This document shows positions 63,874 to 64,000 of a stretch of DNA of 64,000 nt, in pieces; position 1 is the first letter of the stretch, and every line of letters begins with the position of its first letter. The stretch is from CAVVIG01 sp050249955. Lineage in GTDB: Bacteria; Acidobacteriota; Vicinamibacteria; Vicinamibacterales; CAVVIG01. Under the pieces are notes generated by a model. The model did no database searches, was not told where the DNA came from, and saw only the letters and a list, made by a program, of their open reading frames with translations. The stretch is from assembly GCA_050249955.1 (NCBI GenBank), contig JBFWPN010000013.1:101967-165966 (forward strand), in the 5' to 3' direction. Position numbers and translations under genes: made by a program.

Positions 63874-64000
63874 TGACGTCCTCCCCGAATTGAGTAGCGA
63901 TTTGGTTTAGAGTCCGGCCTAGCCGAAAGGGTCGGACGATGAAGAAGCGATTCACCGAAGGGCAGATCGTGGGCTTCCTGCGGGAAGCCGATGCCGGGGT
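63874..64000 (+). mobile_element. Left end of an IS3-family insertion sequence
   Basis: Begins TGACGTCCTCCCCGAATTGAG, a plausible IS3-type terminal repeat (TG start, C-rich), 65 nt before an orfA-like start. The element continues beyond the window, so the right end, target duplication and exact boundary are unverified. Confidence 0.7.
63939..64000 (+). CDS. IS3-family transposase OrfA (N-terminal fragment at window edge)
   Basis: MKKRFTEGQIVGFLREADAG is the characteristic start of IS3-family OrfA proteins (helix-turn-helix DNA-binding subunit). Only about 20 codons lie in the window. Confidence 0.88.
   Translation, partial: MKKRFTEGQIVGFLREADAG

Overview
The window is chromosomal DNA of about 70% G+C, most likely from an acidobacterium of the Vicinamibacteria type (Luteitalea/Vicinamibacter-like). 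This is inferred from gene content: a VWFA-related 'acidobacterial' secreted protein, an Oar-like TonB receptor with a carboxypeptidase-regulatory N-terminus, a DUF5916/CBM9 outer-membrane protein, several HD-GYP/GGDEF proteins and an archaeal-type AsnRS. LpxC and outer-membrane proteins show a Gram-negative envelope. No rRNA or complete tRNA was found.

Layout. 1-12.8 kb (minus strand): the translation/transcription operon rimP-nusA-infB (infB runs off the left edge) behind a short leader with a terminator hairpin; then rimO, asnS, a TIM-barrel isomerase, an AmgK/MurU-like pair (MurNAc recycling) and a CYTH protein; then an HtrA protease and an M24 peptidase. 12.9-22.3 kb: VWFA protein, diguanylate cyclase, two small minus-strand proteins, glycogen phosphorylase, and a plus-strand envelope group (barrel protein, small membrane protein, bactofilin-like protein). 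22.3-29.2 kb: TonB receptor, ArsC/Spx-like protein, DUF5916 protein, CorA. 29.3-31.4 kb: a Fic module between 16-bp direct repeats that resemble tRNA 3' ends. 31.4-43.3 kb: peroxiredoxin, divergent glpK/glpF, a dehydrogenase, DUF4159 protein, a hybrid histidine kinase followed by an RpfG-like HD-GYP regulator, an SH3/barrel protein and a subtilase. 43.5-47.3 kb: a lower-G+C segment with a membrane HD-GYP-GAF protein and the repeat tail of a second subtilase. 47.7-59.9 kb: DapA-like aldolase, class V aminotransferase, MtgA, a HExxH protein, decayed MNT/HepT toxin-antitoxin genes, NlpC/P60, HNH, a beta-propeller protein, an amino-acid permease, uvrA and lpxC.

Most striking region (60.35-64 kb): an integron-type gene-cassette array without a visible integrase. 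Three attC sites with matching core boxes separate cassettes encoding an ApeA-like HEPN protein, a second HEPN-motif protein, and HicA/HicB in reverse orientation. A truncated VOC gene, the tail of a ParE-like toxin and the left end of an IS3-family element follow. Defence/toxin themes dominate. Upstream lie three evenly spaced palindromes.

Two features recur across the window. A -10-like hexamer (TANNNT) sits only 6-8 nt before the start codon of about eleven genes, suggesting frequent leaderless transcription. Inverted arrays of 7-nt repeats (GAAGTC-type and GCAATC-type) occupy several intergenic gaps.
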